58,248 nt of DNA, taken from CAZAYP01 sp964489425 [NCBI: uncultured Verrucomicrobiota bacterium] (GTDB lineage Bacteria > Verrucomicrobiota > Kiritimatiellia > RZYC01). The stretch is from assembly GCA_964489425.1 (NCBI GenBank), contig CAZAYP010000033.1:1-58248 (forward strand). The letters run 5' to 3'. Made by a program: the position numbers and the translations under genes. The notes beneath the pieces are model-generated. The model was not told the DNA's origin and did not search any database. It saw only the letters and a program-made list of their open reading frames with translations. How positions within the stretch are numbered: position 1 is the first letter of the stretch; every line of letters begins with the position of its first letter. Positions 26,081 through 36,041 of this stretch are shown here, one piece after another.

Positions 26081-28066
26081 TTACTGTTGCACGCCGGTTC
26101 GGTAGAAAGCGCGGCCCACGGCGGGCGGCGCATCCGTGTAGACATTCCACGGCGGCGTGGCGGGCGCGTTGGTCAGCAGGTACACGGCGGACCCCGTATC
26201 GATGAGATTGGTCAGGCGCGCCAGGGAATACCAGTGATTCGACACGCTTGACCAGGACAACACCATGTTGCCCGCGCCAGATCCCGCCAGCGAACCGACC
26301 GCGAAAACATCGGTCGGATTGGTCGGGCAGGTGCCGGCGATCAGTTCATCGGCATCCGAAGCGCCGTCGCCGTCGCGATCCGTTCCCATCAAGGCCGCGC
26401 CTAATGCGTAGAACCCCAGGGCCACCTGGCGGCTGCCCAGCGCGTTCAGGTGACCGCCATCGCTGGAGAAGGTGTTCCACAGTTGCTGGCAGGCGCGGCG
26501 GTTCCATACATAGGTATATTCCAGGCTGTTGGTGTCGTGCGCCTCGATGTCGGCCACGTCAAACAACACCCGGCTGTTCTGCTGGACCCAGGCGCGCAGG
26601 CCGTCGTTAAAGACATTGCGCAGGTAGTTGTCCTCGTCCGTCGAGGTCATCAAGGGGATGGTCATGTAAACGAAGAGCGTGTCCGGATAGGTGGCCTCCA
26701 GGGCTTGCATGGATGCGAGGTAGTAGTCCAGGTCCGCGTCCTGGTCGATATAGCAGAACTTGTTAAGCACATAATTCACCTTGCCATCGTGCCAGCCATT
26801 GGCCACGTAGTCGCTGAAATCATCCACCTTGGCCTGCCATCCGGGGTTGCCGCGCTGGTAATCATAGATGATGCCGTTCGTCGTCGCGGCCAGCGGCGTG
26901 CCGTCTACACTGAAGCGCGTCAGCGGATAGAACGTCGGCTCAGCGGCGTGCAGGTCCTCGATCCCGTCCATCATGTTGTCGCCCACCGACGCATGCGCGA
27001 AGAAGGCGCGCAACTGACCGATTCGGCCGATCTCTGCGGGGGACAGGTTGGTGGCCGACTGGGCCTCCCGCGCGCCGACCACGATCGGCTGGGTGCCGAC
27101 GGCGTAGGTGAGGATATCGGTCGCATACCACGCGCCATTGGTTATGAAGCGGCATTCCACGGTCACGTAATTATCCGAAATGGTGACCAGCGAGTACCCG
27201 TGGTGGGAGGTGTCGTAGTCGCCGAGCTTGATGCGCGCGGGTTCGAAGTATTGGTACCAGGCTTCATGGAAAACCGAGCCGGATCCCATGAGCACCTGCT
27301 GGATCTCGTGGCCGGCCGCGTCCGTGGCCACGCCGCGGTTGTAAAAATGGTCGTGCCCGCAGAAATACAGGCGCACGCCATACTGCCCCAGCGCGTTCCA
27401 GAAATCGTCACGGGCGCTTTGGGTCAGCGCCAGCGTCGTGGTGATGCTGCACTGGAACGCCGGCGGGTGCGACACCACGAAGACGTGCGGCACGCGACTG
27501 TTGGCGAGTTGGTTGGTGAGCCAGGGCGTGTTGACCGCCGGGTACTGCGCGCCGTTGGTGTAGGCCTCGAGCCCGACGATCAACACGTTGTTGGTGACGA
27601 AACTCCAGGTCAGGCCGACTTCATTCGGCGGCCCATTGGTCGGCAACCCGGCGGCGAAGTTGGCCAGGTACACGCTGCCGTTGGTTTCCTGGTATGTTTC
27701 GTGGTTGCCGCGGACGGTATAGACCGGGATGCCCGCGTTGGTCAGCGGCGCGATGGCGGCTTTCCAAATGTCATATTGATATTGAGGCTCAGGCCGGCCA
27801 TTGGTGAGCCATAATTCGTAAATGAAATCGCCGGAGTTGATCGCGAACTGCACGCCATCGGCCACCATGTTCGAGGCGATCGCCTGCACCACCGGCCAAT
27901 TGACCCACCATTGGTTGGTCGGCAGGGTTGTGCCGCTGACCCAAGCGCCGCGGGTATCGCCCATGACTCCGAACTTCCAGACGTTGGTCGAGGCCGCCGC
28001 AGCCAGTGCCAGCAGACAATACATCACCAGCATGGCGCATCGGGAACGGAGAGAATAAGTGTTCAT
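26081..28066 (-). CDS. Exported metallophosphoesterase with a second SGNH-like domain
   Basis: About 661 residues from MNTYSLRS (ATG at 28078 is an alternative), with a signal peptide to about residue 25. The metallophosphoesterase motifs are in order: GDTRG (36-40), NSGDFIYE, RGNHETYQ, VSHPPAF, CGHDHFYNRG. A second domain from about residue 350 starts FFAHASVGDNMMDGIEDL and ends SDGGHLNALGSRQVALGFY, an SGNH-hydrolase-like Ser and Asp-x-x-His pair (tentative). Then GTDRDGDGASDADE, a calcium-binding type 3 repeat, and a C-terminal module with NAPATPPWNVYTD and FYRTG. Likely a secreted phosphatase or esterase. Confidence 0.85.
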   Translation of the reverse strand: MNTYSLRSRCAMLVMYCLLALAAAASTNVWKFGVMGDTRGAWVSGTTLPTNQWWVNWPVVQAIASNMVADGVQFAINSGDFIYELWLTNGRPEPQYQYDIWKAAIAPLTNAGIPVYTVRGNHETYQETNGSVYLANFAAGLPTNGPPNEVGLTWSFVTNNVLIVGLEAYTNGAQYPAVNTPWLTNQLANSRVPHVFVVSHPPAFQCSITTTLALTQSARDDFWNALGQYGVRLYFCGHDHFYNRGVATDAAGHEIQQVLMGSGSVFHEAWYQYFEPARIKLGDYDTSHHGYSLVTISDNYVTVECRFITNGAWYATDILTYAVGTQPIVVGAREAQSATNLSPAEIGRIGQLRAFFAHASVGDNMMDGIEDLHAAEPTFYPLTRFSVDGTPLAATTNGIIYDYQRGNPGWQAKVDDFSDYVANGWHDGKVNYVLNKFCYIDQDADLDYYLASMQALEATYPDTLFVYMTIPLMTSTDEDNYLRNVFNDGLRAWVQQNSRVLFDVADIEAHDTNSLEYTYVWNRRACQQLWNTFSSDGGHLNALGSRQVALGFYALGAALMGTDRDGDGASDADELIAGTCPTNPTDVFAVGSLAGSGAGNMVLSWSSVSNHWYSLARLTNLIDTGSAVYLLTNAPATPPWNVYTDAPPAVGRAFYRTGVQQ

Positions 28067-28153
28067 GAGACATCGCATTTCTGGCGGCACGGGCTGGCGC
28101 CCGCTGCGGCCGATTGGGGTTGTGGGGGTTCGGATGTACACGGGAACGTCTTA

Positions 28154-28354
28154 TACCATTTCCGCATGAGGATCGGTACGTATCTGGGCTCCCCGCCTTT
28201 TCAAGGCGGGGGGGACCCGAAGGGTGGGGCGGTTGTTCCGGGTTCCACCCACCGTGATATCGGGGCGCGGACCATCCACAACCACCCCGGCCTGCGGCCA
28301 CCCCTCCTTGCAAAGGAGGGGTGCTTGTATGCTTGTTCTCATGCGAAAATGGTA
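28154..28354. repeat. MITE-like dispersed repeat, copy 1 (complete)
   Basis: About 201 bp, near-identical to 37755-37953. Ends are imperfect inverted repeats: TACCATTTCCGCATGAG at the left, and the right end reads TACCATTTTCGCATGAG on the other strand. TTA flanks both sides, possibly a target duplication. Inside are two hairpins, CCCCGCCTTTTCAAGGCGGGG and CCCCTCCTTGCAAAGGAGGGG. It has no coding capacity and fills most of the 307 bp gap between the metallophosphoesterase and nucleotidyltransferase genes. Confidence 0.8.
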
Positions 28355-28373
28355 TTAATCAGAACTGGGCGGC

Positions 28374-28907
28374 TCACCCCGTGGCTTCGAGCGCGCGGCG
28401 CACTTTCTCGGGCAGCGTAGCGCGAAGCTGCGGATGGGCCTCTACCAGGCGCGCAATATCGCCCAGATCCTTGATGTGCTTGCTGGGGCGGCAGTTGACG
28501 TCGGTCCATGCTTTGATCTTGCACGCCATGGTGTCCTCCAGGGAGGCGACCCGCAGTAGAATCCCGTGAACATCCGCGGGAACTGAGCGGGACGGGAACT
28601 CGCGGTAAAAGTCCTCCGTGCTGAGTTGCATGCTCAACTGCGACTTGCTCTTGAAATTGACGGACCAGGCATGTCGTTCGGCCACGAATCCCGCGGCGGT
28701 CAGGACCTCAACCGCCCGTTCGATCTGATCGACCGCGACAACAAAGTCTACGTCTCGGGTCACCATGGGCTCTTGCGCCCAGTGATTGACGGCCAAGCCG
28801 CCAATGGTGCACCACGGCAGTTCTGCCCGTTCAAGCGCGTCCACCAGCCGCATGACGTCGTCTGCCCCACCCGCGGTTTGCCAGTCATAGAATTGCCGCC
28901 CGGTCAT
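28374..28907 (-). CDS. Nucleotidyltransferase-fold protein
   Basis: A 177-residue protein with the minimal nucleotidyltransferase signature IGGLAVNHWAQEPMVTRDVDFVV near residue 35: GG, then T-R-D-V-D with the metal-binding Asp pair. The C-terminal half (LEDTMACKIKAWTD; DLGDIARLVEA) matches the AbiEii-like/DUF-type stand-alone class. No HEPN, AbiEi or other antitoxin partner is adjacent, so its role is open. It follows aroF by 45 bp on the same strand, and MITE-like copy 1 lies just past its stop. Confidence 0.8.
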   Translation of the reverse strand: MTGRQFYDWQTAGGADDVMRLVDALERAELPWCTIGGLAVNHWAQEPMVTRDVDFVVAVDQIERAVEVLTAAGFVAERHAWSVNFKSKSQLSMQLSTEDFYREFPSRSVPADVHGILLRVASLEDTMACKIKAWTDVNCRPSKHIKDLGDIARLVEAHPQLRATLPEKVRRALEATG

Positions 28908-28952
28908 AAATTCGTAGCCTCAGTTTTTATTAAACGGTCGATCGGTTGTGCC

Positions 28953-29987
28953 TCACACCTCGCGGTCCACGGCCGCGGCGATCTGGCGCAGTTCCTTCAT
29001 CATCTGGGTGAAGGTTTTGGGCAGGAGCGACTGCGCGCCGTCCGAGAGCGCTTCTTCCGGCTTGGGGTGGACCTCCACCATCACCGCGTCCGCGCCGGCG
29101 GCCACGGCCGCGCGCGCCATGGGCGCCACCAGGTGCCAATGGCCGACCGCATGGCTGGGGTCCACGACCACCGGCAGGTGGGTTTCCCGGCGCAGCACAG
29201 GCACGGCGCTCAGGTCGAGGGTATTGCGGGTCATGGGCTCGAAGGTGCGGATGCCGCGCTCGCACAGCAGCACCTTGAGGTTGCCCTGGCTCATCACGTA
29301 CTCGGCGCTCATCAGCAGTTCCTGGAGCGTGCTGGCCAGGCCGCGCTTGAGCATCACCGGCACGCCGGTGCGGCCCACGGCCTTGAGCAAATTAAAGTTC
29401 TGCATGTTGCGCGCGCCGATCTGGATGATGTCTGCGAACTCCGCCACCAGTTCCACGTCGCGCGTGTCCATGACCTCGGTGACAATCGGCAGGCCCACGG
29501 CGGCACGCGCCTCGGCCAGGTATTGCAGGCCGCGCACGCCCAGTCCCTGGAACGCGTAAGGCGAGGTGCGCGGCTTGAACGCGCCCGCGCGCAGCACGGT
29601 CGCGCCCGCTTCCTTGACCAACCGGGCGATCTCCAGCAGCAGGTCGCGGCTCTCCACGGAGCAGGGGCCGGCCATGACCACCACCCGGCGGCCGCCGATT
29701 TCCACGGCCGGCGCACCGCCCGGGGTCGCTGCCAGGGTGACCGTGGTGCGCGCGGCATGGAACTCGGCGCTGGCCAGCTTGTAGGGCTTGAGCACGGGCA
29801 TCACCCGCTCCACGCCGGGAAACACTTCCAGCGGCTTGACGCGCAGCGCGCTTTCGTCGCCGATTACGCCGATGATGGCGCGCTCCTCGCCCTCGCTGAC
29901 ATGCGCCTTGAGGCCCCACTCCCGGATCTTGTCCAGGATATGCTGGCGCTGTTCCGCGGTTGCCCCGCTTTTAAGTACAATGATCAT
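28953..29987 (-). CDS. aroF: 3-deoxy-7-phosphoheptulonate (DAHP) synthase, with N-terminal regulatory domain
   Basis: A 344-residue type I-beta DAHP synthase. The start [14 protein letters not shown] is confirmed by the ferredoxin-like regulatory domain (residues 1-70), as in Thermotoga-type enzymes. The barrel follows: [47 protein letters not shown], and VDPSHAVGH. It condenses PEP and erythrose-4-phosphate, the first step of the shikimate pathway; the N-terminal domain usually gives Tyr/Phe feedback. Upstream lies a structured 227 bp gap before hisC. Confidence 0.94.
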   Translation of the reverse strand: MIIVLKSGATAEQRQHILDKIREWGLKAHVSEGEERAIIGVIGDESALRVKPLEVFPGVERVMPVLKPYKLASAEFHAARTTVTLAATPGGAPAVEIGGRRVVVMAGPCSVESRDLLLEIARLVKEAGATVLRAGAFKPRTSPYAFQGLGVRGLQYLAEARAAVGLPIVTEVMDTRDVELVAEFADIIQIGARNMQNFNLLKAVGRTGVPVMLKRGLASTLQELLMSAEYVMSQGNLKVLLCERGIRTFEPMTRNTLDLSAVPVLRRETHLPVVVDPSHAVGHWHLVAPMARAAVAAGADAVMVEVHPKPEEALSDGAQSLLPKTFTQMMKELRQIAAAVDREV

Positions 29988-30107
29988 ACATCCCTGCTTC
30001 CCGGGGCGGCCAAGCCGGCTGCCACCATGCCGCCACGCTAGGAAAAAAAGCCCGCGGGCGCAAGCAAACTGCAATCGGCGCGGTCGATTTTCAGCCGGGC
30101 AGTTTTC

Positions 30108-30192
30108 AGACCCGACGACACCGCGCCGGGGCTACAACAGCATCATGCCGCGGCGATCCGCGATCCGGCTGTAGCCGCCCCGCTGTGCCGGG
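30108..30192. repeat. Imperfect inverted repeat in the hisC-aroF gap
   Basis: CAGACCCGACGACACC and later GCTACA are matched by TGTAGCCGCCCC to GGGGGGTCTG on the other side, giving two arms of about 30 bases that pair in part, around a GC-rich loop that itself has CGGCTGTAGCCG. It may be a terminator for hisC or a leader structure for aroF. Confidence 0.4.
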
Positions 30193-30214
30193 GGGTCTGG
30201 GTCGGCACAATAAA

Positions 30215-31327
30215 TCAACGCCCCATCACCTTGCGCAGCGCGGCCATGCAGTGCTTGTTGTGTTCCGGGGTGCCGAGCGAGATGCGCACGTAGTCGGGCA
30301 GGCCGTACCCGTCCACCGGCCGCACGATCACCCGTTCCTTGAGCATCGCCTGGAACACTTGGCGGCCGCTGCCCACCTTGACCAGCATGAAGTTGGTGAC
30401 CGAGGGCACATACTCCAGGCCCATGGCGGTCAGCTCCTGCTCGAAGTAGGCCAGCCCGGCCTGCACCTGGCGGGCGTATTCGTTCACGTAGGCCTGGTCG
30501 CCCAGCGCCGCCTCGGCCGCGGCCAGGCCCATGGCATTGACGTTGAACGGCTGGCGCACCTTGTTGAGCAGGTCGACATTTTCGGGCGTGGTGATGGCAT
30601 AGCCCACGCGCAGGCCGGCCAGGCCGTAGGACTTGGAGAACGTCCGCAGGATGAACACGTGCGGGTGCCGGCCGAGATAGGGCAGGGTGTCGACCTGGCG
30701 ATCCGGCGGCAGCAGGTCCATGTAGGCCTCGTCAAACACCACCACCACGTCGCGGGGCAGCCGCGCCATGAACCGGTCGACCGCGGCCCGGTCCACCATG
30801 GTGCCGGTCGGGTTGTTCGGGTTGGCGATGAAGATGATCCGCGTGTCTGGCCGGACCGCCTGCAACATGGCGTCAAGGTCATGGACAAAATTGCTCATCG
30901 GTACGCTGATCACCTCGGCGCGGTAGGCCAGGGGGATCAGCTTGTACACGATAAACGCGCGGTCGGCCATGATGCTGCTGGTGCCTTCCCGCAGGTAAAT
31001 GTGCACCAGGAGCTCCAGCAGTTCGTTGCTGCCGTTGCCGACCACGATCTGTTCCGGGGCCACCTTGTGGTGCCGCGCAAGGGCTTTGCGCAGGTAAAAC
31101 GCGCCGCCGTCCGGGTACAGGTGCATGCGCTCCGCGGCCGCGTGCATGGCCTTGACCGCCTTGGGCGCGGGGCCGTGGGCGTTCTCGTTGGAGGCCAGCT
31201 TGATGATGTCGTCCACGCTGGCCACGCCCAGCTCGCGGGCGACCTCCTCGATCGGCCGGCCGGGCTCATAGATGCCCAGGGTGTCGATCCAGAAGTTGTG
31301 AATCTTGGGTTTGGCTGGCGTGGTCAC
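30215..31327 (-). CDS. hisC: Histidinol-phosphate/aromatic aminotransferase (HisC family)
   Basis: A 370-residue fold-type I PLP aminotransferase. Motifs: LASNENAHGP, PNNPTG, DEAYMDL and the PLP-lysine site RTFSKSYGLAGLRVGY. HisC acts on imidazole acetol phosphate, but relatives encoded between pheA and aroF often transaminate phenylpyruvate or prephenate. Its position directly after pheA argues for the aromatic role; no other his gene is present in the window. It follows pheA by 25 bp. Confidence 0.9.
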   Translation of the reverse strand: MTTPAKPKIHNFWIDTLGIYEPGRPIEEVARELGVASVDDIIKLASNENAHGPAPKAVKAMHAAAERMHLYPDGGAFYLRKALARHHKVAPEQIVVGNGSNELLELLVHIYLREGTSSIMADRAFIVYKLIPLAYRAEVISVPMSNFVHDLDAMLQAVRPDTRIIFIANPNNPTGTMVDRAAVDRFMARLPRDVVVVFDEAYMDLLPPDRQVDTLPYLGRHPHVFILRTFSKSYGLAGLRVGYAITTPENVDLLNKVRQPFNVNAMGLAAAEAALGDQAYVNEYARQVQAGLAYFEQELTAMGLEYVPSVTNFMLVKVGSGRQVFQAMLKERVIVRPVDGYGLPDYVRISLGTPEHNKHCMAALRKVMGR

Positions 31328-31352
31328 GGGGCCTCCTCCGGGGTCACGGATA

Positions 31353-32402
<1,050 letters not shown>

Positions 32403-33176
32403 CGGTGTCAGGCTCCCCGGTGCGGGTGGCGGCGGCTTCCCGCGCTTCGCGGGCGGCGGCCTCGGTTTCGGTTTCCGGCACGACCACGCCGCGCTCGGCC
32501 AACTCCTCGGGCGGGAGGTCTTCCGGCCGGCTGTCCGGGGCCGGCTCCAGCGCGGCTTCCTGGCGCGCGGCGCGCTCGGTTTCCATGCGCCGCAGCTCGT
32601 CGATGCCCGGCAGGTCCTTGAGGTCGCGCAACCCGAAATGTTCCAGGAATTTCTGGGTGGTGCCCAGCATGAACGGCCGGCCCGGCAGCTCGCTGCGGCC
32701 GACGATCTTGATCAGCTGCAGCTCCATGAGCGTGCGCACCATCTGGTCCACGGCCACGCCGCGGACACCCTCGATTTCGGCGCGGGTGACGGGCTGGCGG
32801 TAGGCGATGATCGCCAGGGTCTCCAGCGCGGGCGGCGTGAGGCGGCTGGGCTTGCCTTTTTCGAGCAGCTCGCGGATCCACGGGCCGCACACGGCCTCGT
32901 TTTCCATGCGGAACCCGTTGGCCACCTCGCTGACGCTCAGGCCCAGCTTGCGGGCGGCCAGGTCGGCGCGCAGCTCGTCCAGCGCGGCGCGCAGCTGCGC
33001 CTCGGTCACCTTGCCATAGTCGGCGTACATGCCGCCGCGATCGTCCGCCACCTGGGCGAACACGCGGCGCAGTTGCTTGAGCGTGACCGAGCCCTGGGCG
33101 GCGAACAGCATCGCGCTCACGATTTGCTTGATTTCCGGAAGTACCTGCACATCACTCATGCTTTGATTCTCCCCGG

Positions 33177-33908
33177 CTACGCGGCGCGCACGATCAGGAT
33201 CTCGCCGTACGCTTCTTTCTGGCGGGCGACGATTTGCTTGAGGCGGATCAGCTCCAGCAGCGCCAGGAACGTGCAGGCGATCTCGCTGCGGCTGACCATG
33301 TCCGCGAACAGGCCGGAAAACGTGATGCTCTCCTCATCGCGCATGCGCTGGATCAACTGATCGATTTTTTCCGCCACCGTGAACCGCTCGCCGAAAATCT
33401 CCTTGAGCTCCTCTTTTTTAACCTTTTTCAGGGCGTCGTTGAACGCGGTGATCAGGTCGAAGATGCTCACGTCCTGGAGCGCCACCTCCTGGTCCGGCGC
33501 CAGCGGGGTGCCGGCGCCCTCGTGCGCGAACACGTCCTCGCGGCCCAGGGCGCGCACCTGGAGGTACTGGGCGGCGTCCTTGAACTTCTTGTACTCCACC
33601 AGCTGCCGCACGAGGTCCCAGCGCGGGTCGTCTTCCTCTTCTTCGGCCTCGGGGCGCTCCTCCACCGGCAGGAGCATCCGGCTCTTGATCATCATGAGCG
33701 TGGCGGCCATGACCAGGAAATCACCGGCGATGTTGAGGTCCAGCATACGCATCAGTTCCATGTACTGCATGTACTGGGTGGTGACGCGCTCGATGGGGAT
33801 GTCGTAGATGTCCACCTCTTCTTTCTTGATGAGGTAGAGCAGCAGGTCCAGCGGGCCTTCGAAGACCTCCAGCTGAACCTTGTAATCGTCCGCGGCGGTA
33901 TTATCCAT
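33177..33908 (-). CDS. scpA: Segregation and condensation protein A
   Basis: A 243-residue kleisin. The N-terminal motif is FEGPLDLLLYLIKKEEVDIYDIPI; the middle is acidic, and the C-terminal winged helix contains FLALLELIRLKQI. It starts 24 bp after trpS and is followed by scpB. ScpA closes the SMC ring. Confidence 0.95.
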   Translation of the reverse strand: MDNTAADDYKVQLEVFEGPLDLLLYLIKKEEVDIYDIPIERVTTQYMQYMELMRMLDLNIAGDFLVMAATLMMIKSRMLLPVEERPEAEEEEDDPRWDLVRQLVEYKKFKDAAQYLQVRALGREDVFAHEGAGTPLAPDQEVALQDVSIFDLITAFNDALKKVKKEELKEIFGERFTVAEKIDQLIQRMRDEESITFSGLFADMVSRSEIACTFLALLELIRLKQIVARQKEAYGEILIVRAA

Positions 33909-33932
33909 GGGGGTATCCTGGGCCGGGGGGGG

Positions 33933-34895
33933 TCAGTCCAGGCCTACGGCGCGCCGGGCATTGCGCAGGGTTTTTGCGGCCTCGGCGCGGGCGCGGGTTG
34001 CGCCGTCGCGCAGGATCGCCTCGACGCCGGCCGGGTCTTTTTCCAGTTCGGCCCGCCGGCAGCGGTAAGGCTCGAAATACCCGGTCAGCAGTTCCAACAG
34101 CTCTTTTTTCACCGTGCCGTAGCCCAGGCCGCCGGCGCGGTAGCGGGTTTCCATGGCCTGGCGCTGGTCGGGCGTGGCGAACAGCCGGTACAGGGCGAAC
34201 AGGTTGCAGGTGGCGGGATCCTTGGGATCTTCGAGCCCCTTGCAGTCGGTCACGATCCGCATGACCCGCCGCTTGGTCTCCGCCGGGTCGCCGAAAATTT
34301 CCACGGTATTCCCGTAGGACTTGGACATCTTCTGGCCGTCGAGTCCCGGCACCACGGCCACGTCGTCGCGGATCGAGGCGTCGGGGATCTTGAACACCTC
34401 GCCAAAGGTGTTGTTGAACTTGATCGCCACGTCGCGGGTTACCTCGAGGTGCTGCTTCTGGTCGCGGCCCACGGGCACGAGGTCCGACTGCACCGCGAGG
34501 ATGTCCGCGGCCATCAGCACCGGGTACGAGAACAGGCCGACGCTGGACGGGATGCCCTTGGCCAGCTTGTCTTTGTAGGAATGGCAACGCTCGAGCAGCC
34601 CCATGGGCGTCACCACGCTCAAGAGCCAGGTCAGCTCCGTGACCTCGGGCACATCGCTCTGGCGGTAGAAGGCCGTGCGCTTGGGATCCAGGCCGCAGGC
34701 CAGAAAGTCCAGGGCCACGTCGCGGCTGGCCGCCCGCAGGGCCGCGGGGTCGCTCACCGAGGTCAGGGCGTGGTAGTCGGCAATGAACAGGAACGCCTCG
34801 CCCTGCTCCTGCAGCTCGATGGCCGGCTTCATCATGCCAAAATAGTTGCCCAGGTGCAGCCGGCCCGTGGGTTGTATGCCCGATAATATTCTCAT
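33933..34895 (-). CDS. trpS: Tryptophanyl-tRNA synthetase
   Basis: A 320-residue class I synthetase. HIGH-equivalent PTGRLHLGNY (8-17) and KMSKS loop GQKMSKSYGN near residue 190, with MAADILAVQSD and VGRDQKQHLE between. The start at MRILSG is chosen because GGAAGGA lies just upstream; the longer frame to 34937 lacks support. First gene of the trpS-scpA-scpB-pheA-hisC series. Confidence 0.95.
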   Translation of the reverse strand: MRILSGIQPTGRLHLGNYFGMMKPAIELQEQGEAFLFIADYHALTSVSDPAALRAASRDVALDFLACGLDPKRTAFYRQSDVPEVTELTWLLSVVTPMGLLERCHSYKDKLAKGIPSSVGLFSYPVLMAADILAVQSDLVPVGRDQKQHLEVTRDVAIKFNNTFGEVFKIPDASIRDDVAVVPGLDGQKMSKSYGNTVEIFGDPAETKRRVMRIVTDCKGLEDPKDPATCNLFALYRLFATPDQRQAMETRYRAGGLGYGTVKKELLELLTGYFEPYRCRRAELEKDPAGVEAILRDGATRARAEAAKTLRNARRAVGLD

Positions 34896-34937
34896 GCGTT
34901 GTTTCCTTCCGCCCGCGGGCGGGGTTGATCGGCCCAC

Positions 34938-34966
34938 AAGCTAATGCAACCGGCCCGGGGAATCAA
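34938..34966 (-). promoter_or_regulatory. Possible trpS promoter
   Basis: TTGATT, 17 bp, TAGCTT on the minus strand, about 45-70 bases before the trpS ATG. The -10 match is weak. Confidence 0.3.
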
Positions 34967-35167
34967 AGAAAAAACCGGGGCCCGCTGGCCGGCATGCATC
35001 ATAAGGGGCCGGCGCGCGGGGCCCGTTTATCCCACCGTGCCGCAGGAGTAAGGCCTCAGTGAAACGGGGTGATAAGGCGCCGGGCTTGAGATGTGTGCCC
35101 ATCAGCGGTCATCGTTTCCGAACCCGCTACGGGAGACGAATACGGTGCAGTCCCTTTTTCATTTTTT

Positions 35168-35565
35168 CTCACGGAGCCACAGCGTCACGGAGAACCGCGG
35201 CGATCGGGCCAGGGATGGCGCGAGTCATGCTTCATCCCAGAAAGAGCAGATGAACTACGAAACACGCGAATTACGCGAATGCATCCCGTTGACTCTCTGC
35301 TAAATATGTACGGTAATGGCCCGAATTCTTCCTGCACCCAACAGGTGAACGATGTTATTCTCAGCTTGTTCGCCCGTTCCTCTTTCTGCGGCAACGAGTT
35401 TCGCGTTATTCGCGTGTTTCGTAGTTAATTCAAATGCTGAATTTAGGTTCATGGATCCCACCAACAAATCAAAAGGCAAGTGGGGTTCCTTTCCACGCAT
35501 GACGTAGAACCATGATCGCGCCGATTCTTTTTGCGTTCATCCCCGTGTCTCCGTGCCTCCATGAG
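35168..35565. repeat. Nested inverted repeats
   Basis: Outer arms of 28 bases at 35168-35195 (CTCACGGAGCCACAGC...) and 35538-35565 match imperfectly. Inner arms of 27 bases at 35253-35279 and 35400-35426 (AACTACGAAACACGCGAA...) match at 26 of 27 positions and enclose 120 bases. Confidence 0.75.
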
Positions 35566-35611
35566 AGTTTCCCCGCGTTGCTGAGGCCTTACCCGCAGGA
35601 TGGGTTTGCCC

Positions 35612-35641
35612 TTGACGCAGGCCGGTGGGCGGGGATGATAG
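35612..35641 (+). promoter_or_regulatory. Possible promoter of the radical SAM operon
   Basis: TTGACG, 18 bp, TGATAG, ending 25 bp before the ATG at 35667. Consensus similarity only. Confidence 0.3.
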
Positions 35642-35666
35642 CCCTGACGGTGAACTTGGGATCCGT

Positions 35667-36041
35667 ATGATAAATATACAGGCAGCATGGATCGGGTTTT
35701 TGCTGGGCTGCGTTGCGGGTGCAATTCCCGGCCTGTTTTTCCACCACAGCGACTGGCTGGGTGGCTACGCCTCATGGCCACGGCGGATGATCCGGCTGGC
35801 GCACATCGCGTTCTTCGGCGTCGGCTTCATCAATCTCTCGTTCGCCCTCACGGCCAAAGCGTTGGGCCTTGAGGCCGGCCTGCAGAGCATTTCCCGCCTG
35901 CTGATCGTGGGCGCGGTTGCCATGCCTACGGTCTGCTATCTCTCCGCATGGAAGCCGGCCTTCAGGCACCTGTTTTTCATTCCCGCCATGTCGGTCACTG
36001 GCGGCATCGGCCTGTTCGTCTGGAGGATCATTGCCCTATGA
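35667..36041 (+). CDS. Small multi-pass membrane protein
   Basis: A 124-residue protein with four predicted membrane segments: residues about 5-23, 42-65, 75-93 and 101-121. A conserved-looking loop HHSDWLGGYASWPRRMIRLAH separates the first two. No family was recognised. Its stop overlaps the radical SAM start (ATGA), so translation is coupled and a shared function is likely. Confidence 0.75.
   Translation: MINIQAAWIGFLLGCVAGAIPGLFFHHSDWLGGYASWPRRMIRLAHIAFFGVGFINLSFALTAKALGLEAGLQSISRLLIVGAVAMPTVCYLSAWKPAFRHLFFIPAMSVTGGIGLFVWRIIAL

Larger units (their letters stand above)
34896..35666. other. 771 bp gene-free region
   Basis: No open frame here has family similarity or a convincing start. It holds the possible trpS promoter, a nested pair of inverted repeats (35168-35565) and a promoter for the next operon. 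The CACGGAG and ACACGCGAATTACGCGAA words are of the kind found as dispersed noncoding repeats in many large-genome bacteria. Confidence 0.6.

Noticed and set aside
26076-26091. A sigma-54-like match (TGGCAT, TACTG, TTGCA) on the plus strand
   Set aside because: It lies over the end of the metallophosphoesterase gene and no plus-strand gene follows.
28151-28342. Short minus-strand frame in the repeat (APLLCKEGWPQAGVV)
   Set aside because: The same peptide arises from each repeat copy; it is translated noncoding repeat.
35059-35500. Several 60-110 codon frames in the gap after trpS
   Set aside because: All overlap inverted repeats, lack ribosome sites and lack family features. One begins MNYETRELRE, recalling GxxExxY proteins, but it stops at once.
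35168-35565. CRISPR array
   Set aside because: Repeats are inverted and only two, without regular spacers.
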